A stretch of DNA of 64,000 nt. Origin: Nyssa sinensis. Its lineage: Eukaryota > Streptophyta > Magnoliopsida > Cornales > Nyssaceae. Below the pieces are notes generated by a model. The model was given only the letters and a program-made list of their open reading frames with translations. It did not search any database and was not told the DNA's origin. Location of the stretch: contig CM018031.1 of NCBI GenBank assembly GCA_008638375.1, positions 17,453,915-17,517,914 on the forward strand. The letters are read 5' to 3'. The translations under genes and the position numbers were made by a program. This document shows, in pieces, positions 12,690-24,560 of the stretch; position 1 is the stretch's first letter; each line of letters begins with the position of its first letter.

Positions 12690-13920
12690 ACTCTTAATTG
12701 CATATAGATTGAGATTGGTACTTAGAGAGGGAGGCCTAATGACCTTATTGTTAATTAGGTCTTGAATGGCATACTTCAGTGTTTAACATTGATTGATAAT
12801 GTGGCCAACCCCTTAATGGTAAGAACAATGTTGGTTTAGATCATAGTCATTTGGTAGTGGGTTTGGAGGGGACCTTAGGTCCAATGGTTAAAGATAATAT
12901 TTCTTATGTAGCTTCCCAAAAACTTCACTTAGCAATGCGAACAAGTTCGAGTATGTATGTCGTGTGGGCCTCTGATATGCTCTCAAAGCAATAGAAGTTA
13001 TAGGCCGAGAGATAGATTGTTGGGAGTTTAACACATTTGGCTTAATAGGAAAGTTGTCATCTGTTTTTCTCTATTTTGTTTTCATGACATCATGTCTTAT
13101 AGTTTGAATGTCTTGGGAAGTGTTATGTGAGTACTAATTCGACAAATTCATTGCAAATCTCCTTGCAAGTTTAGGACTTTCTATTACATAGAAACTATTC
13201 AAAAGCTTCTTCCATTAGCGTATCTTGAAATCATTGGGCTATAAGTTCTATAGAAGCCCCTAAAGATTGCATTCTATGGATATAAACCACTAAATGAGTC
13301 TTTGGGTAGATGGTACAATTGAACTTCGTGACTTGAGAAGACTTGATAAACTCGAGATAAAGAAAAACCTTTATGATTACCAATTGTCTCTATGCCAATC
13401 ATTGGATCTACCTTTTCATTAAAACGGATGGATTCTTTCTCTTGTGAATTGACATTTATGGGAGGCCTCATACTCTTCTGCTTAAGAGGCATAAAAAGGT
13501 TCAATGATTTGGTTTAGGCCTTTGATAATACTACTTAAGGATGACCTTGTGGCGGCGAGGTGATAGAGAAATGATAGGCTGAGCTATCAGTTGGGATATT
13601 CAGAGTAAGGTAGGTTGTTAAGGTGTTCAGAGGGGTGTTGGTTAGGTTGACGGGGGATGAAAGGATTTGTTATTGTGGTTGGGCTATATTTTGGACTGTT
13701 TAGGAGAGTTGGACCAACTGTTCATGGAAATAGGCTTGTTGGGCCATCATATAGTCTTGTCGAGCCAAGAGATTAGCAAAAGTAACTTAAACTCTTTCAA
13801 AGCAGCCATGATTGAATCAGAATTCATCTTTGTTGCAGGATTAAGTTCAAACCTGTGTCTCATGTTCAATAGGAAGTCTAATCTTGTTGAACCTTTCCTT
13901 GATTCTAATTAGATAAAGGG
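12690..13920 (-). pseudogene. Decayed gag of the Tat-like element
   Basis: Read on the minus strand with several stops and frameshifts, the segment keeps the C-terminal landmark of Tat/Athila-type Gag. Near 12730-12835 it has a C-x-YH-x(4)-GH-x(4)-C-x(2)-LK-x(2)-IQDLI pattern, here CSYH, GVGHIINQC and LKYAIQDLI, with two in-frame stops. Upstream, around 13274-13504, a 76-residue open stretch includes LPKDSFSGLYP, which resembles the Gag core. The reading frame could start near 13850-13920, 1.4 kb inside the 5' LTR. It cannot give a functional protein. Family assignment is by motif memory; a profile search would settle it. Confidence 0.6.
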
Positions 13921-15321
13921 AAGTTAGAAACAAATCTAGTAGTCTAAAACTCTTTGATTTCAAAAACAAGCTCAAGATTATCTAAATCACCAAGGGAAAG
14001 AAAACCAATCCTTAGTAGGAAATAAAGCATAAATGATTTTGATTTTTGAAATTTTTTTTCTTTTGTTTTTGGAAAAATAAATTAAACTAGGGCATGATGC
14101 CTAGGTAGCTCCTCAACCGTAAAGGTTGAGGAAAGTTGCTTGAACAATTAAGGAATTCCTAAAAGTTTAAGAGTTGTAATCCTAATGATATAGACTTCAT
14201 TAGACCTAAAGATTGGCGAGGGAGAAACTTTATTTTTTTTTTGAAGATTGGGAAATAAGAAAACTCATGGAAAAGAGTTGGATGATAGAAAAAAATGAGA
14301 GGGGTGGCCCATAGATTGGAGCTTGACTCAATTCCTAAGACGACTAAGAATCTGAATTTTGAAATCTCGGAAGTCTTGCCTAGACTCTAGATTCTAAGAT
14401 GGAATGAGAAAAACAACCTCTAAATTTTGACAGAAAGATTCCCAAGAATCGAGAAGAAATTCAAATCCTAAACAAGACGACCTAGACATTTACTAAAATC
14501 AAACCTTAGGGAGTCATACACATTTAGAACTCAAGTTGATTTAAGTTGTGTAATCAGAACTAGCCTAAAAAGTCAATGTTTTGGCCCAGTAGTGAAAAAA
14601 GTCAAAATTTTTCTAAAGTAGTTCAAAATTTTGAAAAAATTGCAAAATGGGAAACTGGGCATTCTGTGTGCCAAATAGCACATAGAGGAATGTCGATGGC
14701 ATTGAGCCTCATTGTCAGTCAGTCAACAAAAATGGGTAATTTTTTTTACTTTCTGGGCTTTTCCTAACTGCGCTAGGATATGCAAAAGTTTGGGAGTATC
14801 TTACCAATAATGGGTTTTCTACCTAGATCAAGGGTTTAGGGTGGACTTATGCACGACGTTAGGTTGGGTAAAGACTTAAGGTTCTCCTCTTACAGGACAT
14901 GCTAGGTACCTCTCATGGTTACTAAAGTGTAATGACCACAGGTCAAATGGTTCTACTATGCCTTTTTGTATGTATACCTCCCGAGTTCACTAGAGTGTAA
15001 TGTCCCCAAACAAACATTATTTGATCAAATATTGGAGACTTTTCACTGATGTCACCTGTTTAGTTGAGTGAGCATACCGGGCAAGGGCTACAAATCGTCC
15101 AAGGTATAACAGGATATGTAGTGCAAACGTAACATATTATGAAGTTATGTGTCTCCATGGTTTTTCAGTTTTAATCCATACATTCATCCATTCACACCTC
15201 CATTTAACATTCATCCATTCATCCACTACAAAAAAAAAAGTGCGAGTACAAAGCATGAATATAAAGAAAATAAATGAAAAAGTGTTGGAAGTGACCATTT
15301 TAATGAGTCTGACCCTTATTA

Positions 15322-15340
15322 TTCCCCAGTGGAGTCGCCA
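15322..15340 (-). other. Primer-binding site, tRNA-Arg type
   Basis: The minus strand reads TGGCGACTCCACTGGGGAA directly inside the 5' LTR. Its complement equals a plant tRNA-Arg 3' end including the CCA. Only the 3' part of a tRNA is matched, so this is a primer site and not a tRNA gene. Confidence 0.85.
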
Positions 15341-15343
15341 CTA

Positions 15344-17473
15344 TGTGTGCCACCGCCAAACAAAATGACCCTAGTTTAGCCTTCTGAGATTCGGGGATTC
15401 CGATTGTCTCCTTCTTTATAGGTGGGAAGAAATGCCTCTAAGAGAGAGAGAAAAAATAAGGACTCACCAGTTTGTTTTGGGTAATAAACAAGCAAACTCG
15501 TCACAACATTGATATATGCAAAAAGAAACAAAAATTGAACGAAATAAATAAATTTACATCGCTTAGTTTCCGAGTTACATTCTAAGGAACCCGTTGACAT
15601 TGGTTTAAAAGAAGATAAAGCACTAGAAAAACATACGAAACAAAGAAATGGGCCCGGGGGCTAAGGTATGGAATGTAAAGGTCTTAGGCACCCACTATGA
15701 CCGATCCAAATGGATCGGCCTTAAATGTTCACATGAAAGGCTTACTTATTAAACATGAGTTTAGAAATAATAAGAGAAAAAAGTAATGTAGAGAATAAAA
15801 AATGACAAATAAATGAATGAACTTACATGAAAATAAATAAAATAAAAGGAAGAAAGAAATGAGATTTGACTTAGGCCCGAAGGTTTCGTACGTATCCGTT
15901 TAGAAAATAGAACTAGAGTCACGTAATTCTTCAGTTTACCCATTTTTATTAAGAGTGATAAAAGGGGGAGATCAACTAGAATAAGAATGAATATTAAGGT
16001 TTTAGGGCATAACTTGTTTTAGTCACGGATAGGTAACACTTTGGCTATGGATGGTCAGTTCAAGATCATCACTCAGGCAAAACTCCTACTTGTTCCTTGA
16101 CTTGAGACCTGTCACTCGAGTTGGGCTTCGGCTTGCTTCTGCACTCGAGACCATCACTTTAACAAGGCTTCAACTTTGAGAGGGAAAGGACTTCTAGAGA
16201 GAAAGAAAGAGCGCTCTAGAACTAGAATGCCAGAACAAGGTTTCTAAAATTCTCCACCTCTCAAATGGTGGCTAATGGGGCCTATTTACAGGGAAAACAT
16301 GGAGATTTGATCCAAGAGCCTATAATGAACCCTAAAACGAAGGCTTAGGATCATGTCTTGAGTGATAAAAAAGAAAATCAAATATTTATCCTAAGGGATG
16401 AATATCCTAAATAAATGAATTAAAAATGAATTATGAAAATGCAAGAACCTATAGACTTGATGTCTACAAACAAAACCAAATGAGAATTAAGAAAAAAAAG
16501 TTAATTTAGAAATAAATTCCAAAAATGAAAATGTCAAGGTTCAATATATCTCCTCTAAAGGAAATGTCTAGCAACTAGATCTATGAAAACTCTAGAAAAG
16601 GAAAGTCCTAATTATGCCTAAATGAACAACTATCATTCAAGATTACCAAATAGTCCAAATTTGGTAGAAAATCTCTAGATTGCCACAATGCATAGAAAAT
16701 GACTAAATTGCCCCTTAAGGCATGAAAATATCCCCAATTTGTCACTAAAGGGTTGAAATTATCAAATTACCCCCATAGGTGTAAAATGAAAAAGAAATTA
16801 AGATAATACCCCTTAAGTGACGAAAGAGTCCCACTACGAGTAGAATTGTGCCAAAATTACCAAAATTCTCTCCAAATGGCAAATTGGTGCCAAAATTACC
16901 GAAATGCTCCTCAAAGAGTATAAGGGTGCAAAAGAGTCCTACTAGGAGTGAGACTCTAGTGGAAGAGTCCTACTAAAGGTGGGACTTTGGTAGAAAAATC
17001 TTACTAGAAGTAAGTCTCCAGTGGACTAGAGGTGGGACTCTCGTGGAAAAGTCCTACTGGAGATGGGACTCAGGTGGAGGAGTCCTACTAGAGGTGAGAT
17101 TTCCGATAAAATTACCAAAACGTCTTCTAATGTGCTAAAGAGTCCTACTAAAGGTGAGACTCTAGAAAAATTACCAAAATACCATTATGAGATGGAAAGC
17201 CTTTAGGAATTACAATAAGTGCCCTTGAGGACCAAAATGATGTGCAAAATTACGAAATGCCCTTTAAGGGGTCTAAAATGTGTAAAATGACCAAACTATC
17301 CCTATGGACCAAATTATGCGAGAAATTTTCAAGACAAACCTAGGTGGGGAATATCTTAGTAATTCATCATAAATGACAAAACTACCCCTAATTGAGGGGG
17401 TATCTCAAAACATGCAATAGAAAATACAATTTTACCCTTATTCAATTAAGGGTCATAAAATGAGGTGTCTACA
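15344..17473 (-). repeat. 5' LTR of the Tat-like element
   Basis: On the minus strand it starts TGTAGACACC and ends CACACA, 3 bp before the primer site. It is 2130 bp long. It holds the tandem hairpin units at 16930-17165 and many 'accaaaatgcc' blocks that alternate with them. Confidence 0.88.
16930..17165. repeat. Tandem hairpin units in the LTR (right copy)
   Basis: There are six to seven units of about 30 bp of the GAGTCCTACT...GGGACTC type, interrupted by a 'ttaccaaaacgtcttctaatg' segment. They correspond to 8218-8372 in the other LTR but differ in copy number. Confidence 0.75.
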
Positions 17474-17478
17474 TATGG

Positions 17479-20235
17479 CCTTCACCCTAGCCTCTGGTTA
17501 TTCTTTAATGTTGTTCCTATGTATGTTAAAGTAGAATCAAACTGAGAAAGGCTCTTGAAATCAAGCAAACCTAAAGTTTCCATGAAAGGAGCTTGAAAGA
17601 TGGGTTAAAAATTTACTTGCTTGAAACTTAATTCCATCTATTAAGCCATAATCTACTTGTAAAATAGAACGAGATGCCACAAAGACCAAAAGACTAAAAA
17701 ATAAGCCCACAATCCATGAGTTTCAGGTTTGGGTTGAAAGCCTAAACCATGCAAAAAAAAAGGTGTTCCTCCTCAAATTTGTTAGAGGTTAGGATATCAT
17801 CAATGTAATTAACAACAAAACTTTCCAATAAAAGGCCTTAAGGTTTGGTTCATGACTTGCATAAAAGTATTAAGTGCATTGGTTAAACTGAAAGGCATTA
17901 CCAACCACTCATACAAGCCATCCTTTGTCTTGAACGCGATTTTTCATTCATCACCAAGCCTAATCTGAATTTAATGGTAGCCACTACAAAGATCAATCTT
18001 GGAAAACAACTTTGAACTCTCAAGCATATCAAGCATGACATCCAAACGTGGAATAGAAAATCTGCATTTGATGGTGATCTTGTCAATGACTCTAGAATTT
18101 ATCCACATACACCAACTGCCATTCTTTTTTGGCACTAACAAGGCTAGGACTGCACAAGGACTCATGCTTTTTTAAATGAACCCCTTTTTTAGCAAGTCTT
18201 CTACCTTCTATCTTAGAATCTCATTCTCCTTTAGACTCGTTCTATAATGGGTCAAATTTGGAAAGCTTACACCAGGTATTAGATAAATGTAGTGCTAAAT
18301 GTCCCTCTTTGGAGGCAAGCAGCTGGGTAGATCTTTAAAAACTAATTCGCTAAATTCCACCAACAATAGCTACAATTTTTCTAGCCCAACCACAACTACT
18401 TCTTCCTTTGGATCCTCTATCACCAAAGTTTTAACCACTAAAGTATAAAGCTCTTGCACCTTCTTAGCTTCAACTTTGAACTCTAATTCAGACTTAAATA
18501 AAACTAACATAGGTTGCCCATCCACTTTAGAACTAGTAGTTATAAAATCAGATTTTGAATGGGTCATGGAAATTTTGTTTTCTCCCTATGTGAACATATA
18601 AATATTATCCTTGTCTTTATAATTAATATAAACATCATACTACCATGGTCTACCTAACAACACATGACTAGCATGCATATCAATTACATCACAGATTACT
18701 TCATCACGGTAATGTTTATTAATTGAAATATGAACACGATAGATTTATATTACCTTCATCATTTGTCTTTTGTAATCTAGCCAATTGTGTAAGGAGAATG
18801 ATGCTTTTATGTACGCAACTTCATGTGATATATTAACTTCTTAGCCATAAAATTCTCGCAACTTCCACTGTCAACAATTAAATTACAAACTTTTCGATTA
18901 AGTGTACAAAAGGATCGAAAGATGTTGTGGCCTTGGCTCGTCTCTTACTGCTTTTGTGCATACAACAACCGCTACATTATACAGTAAACTCACTCTCCAT
19001 ATTCTTATGTGAATTTTTCCCCTTCATAAAAATCATCTTCTGTAGCAGATTCCTTTTCATCTACATCCTCAATAGCATCCTCATTCTCAATATAGTTAAT
19101 AATTCATCAATCTGGACAGTTATTAGAGTGATGTCCAGGCTTCCCGTATGATAGCACTTACCAAGTGTAGGCTTTACATAGGGATTGTATTCTTAATGGG
19201 AATTTCCTTTTTTGGAAGGCCTCTACTGCTACTGCCCTCTATATGACTTGCATCTTGTGGCCTGGTCTGGTCAAGTTTTATGGGAGACTGAATTGTTATT
19301 GTTTGAGGGCCCTTTATTTCTTCATTAGCTGTATACAAGGACTCAAGAAAATTCCTATGAAAGGGTACCACACTTGAACTTCTATCCTTTCTTTCTCTTT
19401 CCAACAATTCTGCCTTCAGTGTCATCTTATAGGCCTTATCAACAGTCCATAAAACTTGCAATCTAATTTTGTCACAAATTGAAGGCTTCAGTCTGCTCAA
19501 ATATCACGACACCCTCTGTCCTTTTGTCTCAACCAGATTATTACGAACAAACAATTAGTTAAAGTCTATTCTATAATAAAAAAACTAAGTGGCTTCCCTG
19601 AGTGCAATGTTGGTATACCTAGAAATCTATCCATCATGTACTGTTTTATCTTCCTCCAAGTTTGAATTGGCTACTTGCCATGCTGTTGTCAATTTCTCTA
19701 CAATTGGTCCCATCAAACTACTGCTCCACCCTTTAATTTAAACACGACAAACATAACCATCTTGTCCTCTAGAACCTCCATCATGTTCAAGAATCGTTCA
19801 ACCAAAAAAATCTAGTCAAAGAAATCCTTGATGTTAAGATTTCCATTAAAAGCGGTGATATCGGCCTTCATCCGATAATCCTCAAACTCTAGGTTTTTTC
19901 TTGTAGGCTTATGAATCTCGTAGTCTTCCTCATTGCTTGAATCTGATATGCCTCTATAGCTTGGCTGCCTTTAGGGACGTTGATCTGGTATAGCTCTTTC
20001 TTCATGATGGCCTTACGCAACACCTCCAGCGTGGTTCATGTCGACTTGGTGGTCTCTATTATAGTTGAGAGTAAGCCTAGATTTGGCCCAATTGATCATT
20101 TTGACTTATCTTATGTTATTCTATTGTCACCCATAAAGCCTTCATTCCACAACGAACATTAATGGGATCTGTGTTCTCGACTTTGTCGTTTGCCATTGAG
20201 CTAGAAAAATTGCTAGTTTGATACTAACTAACGCA
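17479..20235 (-). pseudogene. Chromovirus-like Ty3/gypsy gag-pol fragment
   Basis: Minus-strand decayed polyprotein. Gag lies at about 19100-20210. It starts near 20202 with MANDKVENTDP, continues through a core reading FEDYRMKADI and [14 protein letters not shown] (19174-19500), and reaches a frameshifted zinc knuckle with GKPGHHSNNCPD near 19100. RT is recognisable at 17971-18165 ([28 protein letters not shown]) and continues after a stop through DEWK and [19 protein letters not shown]-like active-site relic sits near 17800. Sequence past this decays and is cut by the Tat-like element at 17478. No RNase H or integrase follows in the window. It is a dead 5' portion. Confidence 0.75.
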
Positions 20236-20650
20236 ACCTTGAAAATGTGAAAGAAAATCAAACATGTCAAATTCCTTAATAACCAATAAATAAAGGTAAA
20301 ACTTACCCAAAATGAGAAAACTCTCAAATTTTAAAATTAAAATATTACTGATATGTTGACAAAAAAGGACTACTTTACATCATATTTATAGGCTAAGAAT
20401 ACTACTAATTCGAATAGGATACTAACTCCTTCTACTCGTATAATTACAAAACTACCAATTCATTATACTTGTGAGATAACAAACTACCAATATAAATCCA
20501 AAACTACTAAAACTAACCTGAACTCAATTACGAAAATACAAGAAAATGGGTCAAAATTGGCAAGTCAAAATCGGACAAAACTTTTATGGGTCTTGTCAGG
20601 TCGTATTCAGGTCATTGTCAACCTACACATGACTCTATTTCGAACGGACC
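20236..20650 (-). repeat. Probable 5' LTR remnant of the chromovirus
   Basis: This lies just upstream of the gag start on the minus strand, with a primer-site-like TAGTATCAAACTAGC near 20215. A minus-strand TATA-like GCCTATAAATATGATG lies near 20387. The outer boundary is not visible because the LINE begins at or before 20690. Confidence 0.4.
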
Positions 20651-20689
20651 TTGGAATGCTCCCATTGATCCATAAAATCAAAGGTCATT

Positions 20690-21835
20690 TATTCTACATC
20701 AATAAGGGAGCCATGACATACTTCATTAACTTTAACAATGATAGTTGTTTGACGAACGTGAATGTTATAAGTTGTTGTTTCACTTGGACTAACAAACAAA
20801 TAAAGTGAATACAATTCATATGGTGTAGTAGCATCCCGAAGAGATATAATTCTTTAAATGTTATATATTAGACCACTCAATTATCATAGCCATTGTCAAA
20901 TTACAAAATACTAAAGTTAAGAAGCCCTTCAAATTCTTTCATTTTTAGGCTAAACACAAGTTATTTATGAACACATTTTAAGAAATTTGGTAGGAAAATA
21001 TGGACGATAGCCCTAGATTTTTTCAAATTAAAAGACTCGAGTAGGCTACTAAGAATCTAAACTAAAAACTATACATTCACATTTCCAAAAGGAAAATGCT
21101 TGTTGAAAAGGATTTGAACCAAATTTAGCCTTATATCTCAACCCTCAAGACATCAACCTAAGGAAGTCAAAGAAAGACCGACTTCTACAATTCGAAGATC
21201 TGAGCTCTACAAAAGAAGGCTTCTTAAAGCAAAATGAAATAATCAAGTTTCTTAAGGAGAGAGATTAAAGCATAACTTTTTCCCATAAGATGGTGAATGC
21301 CAATAATGTCAAAAGTAAGATTCTAAACCTCACTATACTTGATGGTACCAAGTTAGATAGACTTGATCTATTTAGATAAGAGGTCATTTCTCATTTCATT
21401 AACATCTATAAACTTGTGTTCAAGGTAACCTAAACCTTTTAAATGAAATTAAGTTAAAAAAACTCATTATAGATAACATAAACATGGTGGGTAAGGGTGC
21501 TATCGATGAAATTGGAGTTACCTACTCAATATTGGTAATGACAAAGCCTATGGTCTTGATGGTTATTCTATTAAATTCTTCAAGAAATCTTGGCCTATTG
21601 TTGAGACTGATGTCATTAGACTTATTCTATCCTTCATTAAATCATTTCATTTCTTTATGCAATGGAATAATACATCACAACTCTCATTCCGAAATGTAGC
21701 AACCTATCATCCTTTAGTGATTTTATCCTAATCTCCTATTGTAATGTGGTCTACATATGTATAACAAAGATTATAGCTAATAGACTCAAAGAGGTTTTGC
21801 CTAAGCTCATTAGCCTAATGTCTATTAGCCTTTGC
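20690..21835 (+). pseudogene. LINE ORF2: endonuclease end, linker and RT start
   Basis: FTWTNKQ (ending near 20800) matches the endonuclease motif. KPFKFFHF and the following EIW (about 20920-20990) match the linker after the endonuclease. FLKERD..TFSHKMVNANNVKSKI (about 21240-21320) matches the region before RT. NDKAYGLDGYSIKFFKKSWP (about 21535-21600) matches RT motif 1, where the usual form is NDKAPGPDG. Later sequence fits the TKIIANRLKEVLPKLIS motif (21765-21815). Stops and frameshifts are frequent. The frame is cut at 21836, inside a motif that resumes at about 23136. Confidence 0.75.
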
Positions 21836-23135
21836 TGTTAGGAAATTTAGAGAATTTATGTTGGCAATTCTTCTCTAAAAGGTTGTAATTCTTTAGACGT
21901 ATAATTTTTTAGTCAAGTGGTTTATTTCTAGTCATGAAGCGAAGACTCAAGAAGCCTCACAACTACATCAATGTCTAAAAAAGTGTGCAATTCAAGGTAC
22001 GTATTCATGCAAATCATGCATTATATTTAGGCACTACACCTTAGAATTATTTTTAAGTATAGATATGAACTTTACCATGGTTAAAATGACCTTAACTATG
22101 AATTAATTTTGACTATAGGCTAGGTTTACTTATGGGAATTACATATTAGGAAATTTCTAAACTTATTTCAATATTTTTAAAAGCTATTTCAAAAATCGTG
22201 TTTATTGTGTCAAAAAATGCAAAATTGAATTCCAATAGCTTCCCCATCTGAACGGAGGGAAGGTCCCATCTGAATGGTAAGCTAGCTCTCGATCAAACAC
22301 GTGCGGGATTTTAATTATGTGTCATTTTGGCTAAAATTTCTAGTTTCATGCATTATGCCTTTTTCAGCTAGGTTTCGATTTTGTTCATAAAATGTTTAGT
22401 ACAAATACGGTAGTAATTGATAAATAGCTATAACGCTAGCCTCTTGAAACACATATATTATTGGTAGATTCTATAGCTTTAGTTTTCTTTTTCTTTTTCT
22501 TTTATAAAGTAAGTTCTTTGCAAGGTTCTAAACCTTTTGGGTTAAATTCTATATACCTAATGTTGGGTTAGGAAACGTAAGTGCATATAAAAGGTCAGAG
22601 TATGGACTAAAATTGCATGGGATTTGCACACTCTTGGAGGTAATAGATCTATGGGTCGTGGATGGTGCTAAACTGAAGGTGCAGAAAGCTAATCATGTTT
22701 GAAAAAGTCTATGAGAAGTTTCAAATAGACTAGCAGTAAACCACTAGAGGTGGTAGGTTAGCTATTTGATGGGTCATAACTTTGCGGACTTGTACTGTGT
22801 TCTTATTTATTTGTGGATCTTTTGCAGCTTGGTGTAGATTTTATTCCTCTTAAGGGTTTCACACATAAAACCTTTGTATATCTATTTTTGTGGAATAAAT
22901 AATATCATCGTGATTTTAGCATAAACTTGAGATCTTTGATATTTCACAAGCGAATATCTTCGATGGTATTCTATCTTAGTACAAATAAGTATATTAAACT
23001 CAAAATTCCTTATTAATTAAATATTATTTTAATTAATTAAAAATTGATATAGATTTTTTACACTTTTAGCAGACACTATTATTATTAGTTTTTATATCAA
23101 ACAAAACTGGAACATCATATAAAATTTCACATTTA
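21836..23135. mobile_element. Unclassified insertion in LINE RT (possible solo LTR)
   Basis: The LINE frame stops after 'gcctttgc' and resumes with 'atttatcaaaggtagactgg', which together read AFAFIKGRLVSNNILL. The 1.3 kb between begins TGTTAGG and has no coding sequence. It shares wording with 150-400 at the window start. A clear target duplication and CA end are not visible, so the class is uncertain. Confidence 0.55.
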
Positions 23136-23533
23136 TCAAAGGTAGACTGGTCTCTAACAATATCCTCCTAATCCATGAGCTCTATAGAAACTATCTTTGA
23201 GACGATTCCCCCTTGAGCTGCTATCAATGTTGACATTGTGAAGGCCTTTTATTTAATCAAATGGGCTTTCCTTTTTTATATTCTTAAGATGTTAAACTTT
23301 CTTGAAAACCTAAAAATATAGATGAATGAGTGTGTCAACTTCTTAGATCCTTTACCATTACTAATGGTGCCCTTGAAGGGTCTTTCATAGGTAGTTGAGG
23401 TCTTTGATAATGGGATCTCATGTCCTCTACCTATTCCTCTTTATTATGGAAGCCTTCAATTTCTTATTCAAGGAATATATTAAGGACTTAGGATATGACT
23501 ACCATCAACATTGTGCCTCTCTACAAACACTTA
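23136..23533 (+). pseudogene. LINE ORF2: central RT
   Basis: IKGRLVSNNILLIHELYRNY opens the segment. GALEGSFIG followed by a GLR-like motif and a YLFLFIMEAFNFLFKEYIKDLG block (about 23330-23490) match RT motifs around the GLRQGDPLSP region. The sequence then runs into a MITE at 23534. Confidence 0.75.
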
Positions 23534-24242
23534 GGCCTTGTTTGGATGACCGGATAAAAAAGTTGGATCAGGTAGGATGTGATTGGATCGGATAGAAAAT
23601 AAAATTTTATGGGATATTAAATATCCTATTCCAGTGTTTGGAATATGCTCGGATATGCAGTTATGTTTCAATTCTATACCTAGACTGGTACAATTATAAT
23701 AAAATAATAAAATTTTATGGGATATTAAATTTGTATTCTCAATAATTTTTTTTCTGAGATCCTAGAAAAACCAAATACCTAAAAAATATTTTTTCAAAAT
23801 ATATACTTAAAAGTTTCAAAAATAATAATTAAGATTAATAGATAGATACAGATAAATAAGAGTGGGTTTAATATATTTAATAATTTATTATATACAAATA
23901 TTAATAAAAATGAAAACCCATAGATGTAAGAAGAAAAATAATAATAATCGGCACATTCGAAATCTATTCAATAGCCCAAAAGTGTCATCAACATAGATGA
24001 TAATATGTTATGAAAATATATATGGGTGGCATCAATAGTGGTTGTTGAAAGCAATCTCCTCACTTTTCTCTCTTTGTCATGTCATAAGAGAATGATTAAG
24101 GTTTTTTTTTTTTTTATTTTACTTCTTATCCCACACCAAGGGATATAATTATAACTAACCCCATCCTAAATAAATGTCCAAACAAAGGATAGGATATCAC
24201 TTATCCTTTCCAACCCTCTTATCACATCAAATAAACATGGCC
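23534..24242. mobile_element. PIF/Harbinger-type (Tourist-like) MITE
   Basis: 709 bp between TTA duplications (23531-23533 and 24243-24245). Termini read GGCCTTGTTTGGATG on the left and, on the opposite strand from the right, GGCCATGTTTATTTGATG. A TTA duplication with GGCC-starting inverted repeats is the PIF/Harbinger signature. It is very AT-rich and has no transposase, so it is non-autonomous. Confidence 0.75.
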
Positions 24243-24560
24243 TTAGTGAATTCAAGCTTAGAGCTAGAATAATTTACAATCTTCAAAAGAGTTTATTGTT
24301 CGTTGCAAGGGAAAATGAGTCTAATAGAGATAATTTCTACAACATCCTGAATCTTGGGGAAAGGAAACTTCCTATCAAATATTGAGGGGTTCCCCAAATC
24401 ACCACCAAATTGAAGATACGTGATTTGCACAAAGTTAATGAAAAGAAGTACATCCAGAGTCTTGACAACCTTTTCTTTGTATTCCCTTTCACTCTTTCTA
24501 TTTGGCTTTCCATATCTCAATGACTGAAAATTCCTAGCATCCACATCTGTTGGATTTCCT
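24243..24560 (+). pseudogene. LINE ORF2: RT end ('thumb') region
   Basis: SEFKLRARIIYNLQKSLLFVA followed by ILNLGERKLPIKY-x-GVP and TTKLKIRDLHKVNEK match the LINE segment after the catalytic ADD motif. The roughly 25 residues expected just before it, including the FADD active site, are absent. The RT catalytic centre has been deleted. Confidence 0.7.

Larger units (their letters stand above)
1030..17478 (-). mobile_element. Tat/Ogre-like Ty3/gypsy retrotransposon, nested and disabled
   Basis: The element spans 1035-17473 between perfect 5-bp target duplications TATGG (1030-1034 and 17474-17478). The right-hand LTR (15344-17473) is the 5' LTR in element orientation. Next to it the minus strand reads TGGCGACTCCACTGGGGAA, the complement of the 3' end of plant tRNA-Arg, which is a primer site known from Tat/Ogre-lineage elements. 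The left-hand LTR is split into 1035-2580 and 8126-8718 by an inserted element at 2581-8125. The internal region is about 6.6 kb. It holds a decayed gag near the 5' LTR and non-coding tandem repeats towards the 3' LTR, and I see no RT, integrase or protease. It therefore looks like a non-autonomous derivative. Confidence 0.85.

Noticed and set aside
15322..15340. tRNA-Arg gene
   Set aside because: Only the 3' 19 bases of a tRNA are present, at the exact place of a primer-binding site next to an LTR.
18927..19151. Plus-strand 74-codon hydrophobic frame
   Set aside because: It is antisense to the chromovirus gag-protease region and has no independent support.
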